A stretch of 9,895 nt of DNA, from positions 1 through 9,895 of the forward strand of contig JAAUPO010000042.1 in NCBI GenBank assembly GCA_012033095.1. Reading direction: 5' to 3'. The DNA comes from Synechococcaceae cyanobacterium RL_1_2 (lineage in GTDB: Bacteria; Cyanobacteriota; Cyanobacteriia; Cyanobacteriales; JAAUPO01). Shown here one piece after another: positions 7,077 to 9,895 of the stretch. A program made the position numbers and the translations under genes. A model generated the notes under the pieces. That model was not told the origin of the DNA. It did not search any database and saw only the letters and a program-made list of their open reading frames with translations. Numbering within the stretch: the first letter of the stretch is position 1; every line of letters starts with the position of its first letter.

Positions 7077-7439
7077 ATGAAAAATACCCGCACACAACAA
7101 ATCCAACGTCGCCACAAACGGGCGAGAAAAAAAATTAGTGGAACCTCCGAAAGACCTCGTCTTTGCGTATTCCGTTCCAATAACCACATCTATGCCCAGG
7201 TGATCGACGATGTGGCCCAACATACTCTAGCTGCCGCTTCGACCTTAGATCCGAATCTTAAGCAAGTGATTGGTTCTGCTTCTCCTTGTGAAGCCTCTGG
7301 GGAAGTAGGGAAGTTAGTTGCCCAACGAGCCCAAGAAAAAGGTATCACTAAAGTTGTTTTCGATCGCGGTGGCAACCTGTACCATGGTCGAGTTAAAGCC
7401 CTTGCTGAAGCTGCCCGCGAAGCTGGTCTAGATTTCTAA
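7077..7439 (+). CDS. rplR: 50S ribosomal protein L18
   Basis: L18 (uL18) binds 5S rRNA with L5 and attaches it to the large subunit. The reading is intact at 120 residues. The basic N-terminus ([19 protein letters not shown]) is followed by [20 protein letters not shown] near residues 31-50, and the C-terminal [20 protein letters not shown]. An eight-A run at 7127-7134 codes RKKI in the correct frame. It lies 13 bases after rpl6, with only a weak AGG upstream, and its ATG is preceded by GCT. Confidence 0.97.
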   Translation: MKNTRTQQIQRRHKRARKKISGTSERPRLCVFRSNNHIYAQVIDDVAQHTLAAASTLDPNLKQVIGSASPCEASGEVGKLVAQRAQEKGITKVVFDRGGNLYHGRVKALAEAAREAGLDF

Positions 7440-7462
7440 TTACACATCTTAAAGATAAAACC

Positions 7463-7987
7463 ATGGCTAAAAAAAGAAAAAGTAATCGACAAAAAGATAA
7501 AGAAACTAGCACCTGGCAAGAACGGGTTGTTCAAATTCGTCGGGTTAGCAAAGTAGTTAAAGGTGGTAAAAAACTTAGCTTCCGGGCCATTGTTGTCGTT
7601 GGCAACGAAAAAGGTCAGGTCGGTGTTGGAGCCGGTAAAGCTGGGGACGTAATTGGTGCAGTGAAAAAAGCTGTAGCCGATGCGAAAAAACACCTCGTTA
7701 AAGTTGCAATTACCAAAAGTAGTTCTATCACCCACCTCACCAATGGGGTATCCGGAGGTTCTAAGGTTTTAGTAAGACCAGCAGCTCCCGGTACCGGTGT
7801 AATTGCTGGGGGAGCCGTGCGCACGGTACTAGAACTAGCAGGAATTAAAAATATCCTAGCTAAACAGTTAGGTTCCAATAATCCTTTAAATAACGCAAGA
7901 GCAACCTTAGAAGCCCTCAAAGGCCTAAGAACGTTTTCTGAGGTAGCCCAAGAACGTGGTATTTCCATTGAACAAATTTACAGTTAA
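7463..7987 (+). CDS. rpsE: 30S ribosomal protein S5
   Basis: S5 (uS5) lies at the mRNA entry channel with S3 and S4 and affects decoding accuracy. The reading is intact at 174 residues. The N-terminus is Lys-rich. The double-stranded-RNA-binding domain covers about residues 18-82, with [20 protein letters not shown] and [16 protein letters not shown]. The C-terminal domain contains [17 protein letters not shown] and [18 protein letters not shown] seven-A run at 7469-7475 is in frame. rpmD (L30), which follows rpsE in many bacteria, is absent; rpl15 begins 20 bases on. Confidence 0.97.
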   Translation: MAKKRKSNRQKDKETSTWQERVVQIRRVSKVVKGGKKLSFRAIVVVGNEKGQVGVGAGKAGDVIGAVKKAVADAKKHLVKVAITKSSSITHLTNGVSGGSKVLVRPAAPGTGVIAGGAVRTVLELAGIKNILAKQLGSNNPLNNARATLEALKGLRTFSEVAQERGISIEQIYS

Positions 7988-8007
7988 CCACCACCAAGAG
8001 TAAAGCT

Positions 8008-8469
8008 ATGAGACTTAATGACGCTGCTCCTAAAGCAGGTTCTAAACGCCGCCGTCGTCGTGTTGGTCGCGGGATAGCCGCAGGCCAAGGGGCTAGCTGC
8101 GGTTTTGGAATGAGGGGACAAAAATCCCGTTCTGGAACAGGTACTAAGCCTGGATTTGAAGGGGGACAAATGCCCCTATACCGCCGGGTTCCCAAGCTAA
8201 AATATTTTACGGTCATTAACCCTAAGGTTTACACGATCGTTAACGTTAGTAAGCTTAATGATCTAGATGCGAATAGTGAAGTAACTCTAGAAAGCCTAAT
8301 GACAGTAGGGATCGTTACCACCAACGATGGCCCTTTAAAAATTTTAGGAGATGGAGAATTAAGCACCTCTCTTAACGTCAAAGCGGCAGCTTTTACTAAA
8401 AGTGCTCAACAAAAAATTGAAGCAGCCGGTGGCAGTTGTACTGTCCTAGAACGCAACGGGCAAGCCTAA
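8008..8469 (+). CDS. rplO: 50S ribosomal protein L15
   Basis: L15 (uL15) is a late-binding large-subunit protein with a long extended N-terminal tail in the rRNA core. The reading is intact at 153 residues. The tail carries [20 protein letters not shown], then a Gly-rich stretch ([20 protein letters not shown]) and [17 protein letters not shown] near residues 49-65. The globular part ends [16 protein letters not shown] weak AAGAG lies 8 bases before the ATG, which is preceded by GCT. secY starts 54 bases later. Confidence 0.97.
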   Translation: MRLNDAAPKAGSKRRRRRVGRGIAAGQGASCGFGMRGQKSRSGTGTKPGFEGGQMPLYRRVPKLKYFTVINPKVYTIVNVSKLNDLDANSEVTLESLMTVGIVTTNDGPLKILGDGELSTSLNVKAAAFTKSAQQKIEAAGGSCTVLERNGQA

Positions 8470-8523
8470 TCAGCATTTGATAAGCTAGAGTTTTAGAAAA
8501 TTAAATTTGAGGTTTAGCGTTTT

Positions 8524-9838
8524 ATGGTGGCAAGTAGAGATAAAGCCCCCAGTGCCCAAGAAACATTTATGCAAATGGCACAGGCGGCAGGACTAAGGGG
8601 AAAAATCTTCATTACCGTTGGTCTGTTGGTACTAGTAAGATTTGGTATTTTTATTCCTGTGCCTGGGGTAGATCGGGTAGCCTTCGCCCAGGAGATTTCC
8701 AATTCTTCCGTATTTGGATTTTTAAATATTTTTACTGGCGGTGGATTATCGACTTTAGGAATATTTGCGTTGGGAATTCTTCCTTTCATTAATGCCTCTA
8801 TTATTATGCAGCTCAGCACCGCTGCCATTCCCTACCTAGAGGATTTACAAAAAATGAAGGGGAAGCTGGTCGCAGAAAAATTTCCCAAATTACCCGCTAC
8901 GTTGCCCTAGGCTGGGCCATTATTCAAAGTCTTGGTTTGACGGTGGGTTTGCTGAGCAAACATGCCCTCAACCCTGGATTTTGGTTTACGCTACAAACTG
9001 TTGTCGCCTTAACTGCCGGTGCCATGTTTGTGATGTGGATTTCGGAGCTAATTACTGAGCGAGGCATTGGTAACGGGGCATCTTTATTGATTTTTATCAA
9101 CATTGTTGCTGTACTACCTCAAACCTTAAGTAACACCATTGAATACGCCCAACAGGGGGGAAGGGAATCGATCGCTCAAGTAGTGGTTTTATTACTTGTT
9201 TTTCTGATCATGATTGTAGGTATCGTTTTTGTTCAAGAAGGCACAAGAAGGATTACCATCATTTCCGCCCGTCGTCAAGTGGGTCGCAAATTATACAGAG
9301 AAAGGACTAGCTACCTCCCTTTAAGGCTCAATCAAGGTGGGGTAATGCCCATTATTTTTGCCTCAGCGGTGCTGATTCTGCCAACAAGTTTAGCGGATTT
9401 TACCAGTAATCAAGGGGGAATAAACGAGTTCTTTGTGGGTCTAAGTAATGCCCTACGGCCTGGTCAAGCGGCCTACGTAATTGTGTATTTAGTCCTAATT
9501 GTGTTCTTTAGCTATTTCTACGCCTCCTTAATTGCTAATCCCTCTGACATGGCCCAAAACCTCAAAAAATGGGGGCCAGCATTCCCACAATTCGACCCGG
9601 TAAAAGTACTAGCGATTACCTAGAAAAAGTCATTAATCGGTTAACCCTGTTAGGGGCTATTTTCCTCGGCATAATTGCAACTGTTCCAACCCTAGTCGAA
9701 GGGGCCACAGGGGTTACAACCTTTAGAGGGCTGGGAGCTACCTCCTTACTAATTTTGGTGGGGGTTGCGATCGATACAGCTAAACAAATTCAAACCTACG
9801 TTATCTCCCAACGTTATGAAGGCATGGTGAAACAATAG
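8524..9838 (+). CDS. secY: Preprotein translocase subunit SecY (two frameshifts)
   Basis: SecY is the pore of the Sec translocon, passing or inserting proteins through the plasma membrane and, in cyanobacteria, the thylakoid membrane. It is split over three frames. The first (MVASRDK to LEDLQK, residues 1-110) holds helix 1 with [11 protein letters not shown] and the [20 protein letters not shown] region. A missing A at 8849-8854 hides the conserved [12 protein letters not shown]. The second segment runs to QNLKK (residues 111-349) and includes [20 protein letters not shown] and the ribosome-binding cytoplasmic loop with [21 protein letters not shown] missing A at 9564-9569 hides [12 protein letters not shown]. 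The last segment ends [20 protein letters not shown]. Corrected length is 438 residues, normal, with ten membrane segments expected. A GAGG at 8509-8512 may help initiation. Confidence 0.95.
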
Positions 9839-9895
9839 GCACCCCAACCCCCTAACTGCCTAAACTTGATTGACCCTGTGCCCATTTAACAAACA
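9839..9895. other. Region after secY with no recognisable gene
   Basis: These 57 bases are C-rich at first and hold no open frame start that can be supported, no hairpin followed by a T run, and no RNA gene. In many cyanobacteria adk or infA follows secY, so the next gene may begin just beyond the window (inference). Confidence 0.5.

Noticed and set aside
6833..7189. A 118-residue open frame on the - strand over rpl6 and rpl18, and similar ones over rps5 (7615-7968), rpl15 (7917-8216) and secY (8514-8828)
   Set aside because: They lie opposite conserved ribosomal and secY genes, show no recognisable protein features, and are explained by codon bias of the + strand genes.
8849..8854. Programmed frameshifting or transcriptional slippage as a regulatory device in secY and the other broken genes
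   Set aside because: No stimulating structure or slippery heptamer pattern is shared, and twelve events in eight essential genes with no common position fit artefact better than regulation.
9571..9575. Missing G in the GGGGG run as the cause of the second secY frameshift
   Set aside because: It would give KKWGAS, whereas the family has KKMG; adding an A at 9564-9569 restores the methionine.
1..9895. CRISPR array, mobile element, tRNA, riboswitch or novel defence system
   Set aside because: No repeated spacer-like units, transposase-like frames, inverted terminal repeats or clover-leaf features were seen, and coding genes fill nearly the whole window.

Overview
The window is a cyanobacterial ribosomal-protein operon (the S10/spc-type cluster), all on the + strand. 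The order is rpl3 (3' part), rpl4, rpl23, rpl2, rps19, rpl22, rps3, rpl16, rpl29, rps17, rpl14, rpl24, rpl5, rps8, rpl6, rpl18, rps5, rpl15, secY. Four things support a cyanobacterium. The protein sequences look cyanobacterial, for example the L4 and L14 N-termini and the S17 stretch KYKAHDENN. rps14 is absent between rpl5 and rps8. rpmD is absent between rps5 and rpl15. Three perfect HIP1 octamers (GCGATCGC) lie inside genes. The genus cannot be fixed from sequence alone; a unicellular or colonial marine-type cyanobacterium of moderate G+C is a guess.

Layout. Positions 1-317 hold the C-terminal half of L3. Positions 364-4419 hold L4, L23, L2, S19, L22, S3, L16 and L29. Positions 4428-8469 hold S17, L14, L24, L5, S8, L6, L18, S5 and L15. 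Positions 8524-9838 hold SecY, the translocon channel. The last 57 bases carry no recognisable gene. No gap between genes exceeds 82 bases, and there is no clear terminator, tRNA, mobile element or CRISPR, so the block probably belongs to one long transcription unit. Its products build both ribosomal subunits, and SecY is the membrane channel to which ribosomes dock.

The main oddity is a set of 12 single-base length errors in A or T runs that break or garble eight genes (rpl3, rpl23, rpl2, rps19, rps3, rps17, rpl14, secY). Ten are missing A's, one is an extra A and one an extra T. When each is corrected, every complete gene comes out at its family's normal length and matches the conserved sequence on both sides. 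In rps19 a +1 and a -1 cancel, leaving an open frame with 14 wrong residues that an automatic annotator would accept. Because these genes are essential, sequencing or assembly error is by far the likeliest cause. Transcript slippage or real decay are the alternatives to exclude.

A second pattern concerns translation starts. The four strong Shine-Dalgarno sites all sit at tightly packed or overlapping junctions. Genes behind longer AT-rich gaps mostly lack one, and many start as pyrimidine-pyrimidine-ATG, often as CTATG. I see no previously undescribed system here; this is core housekeeping DNA.
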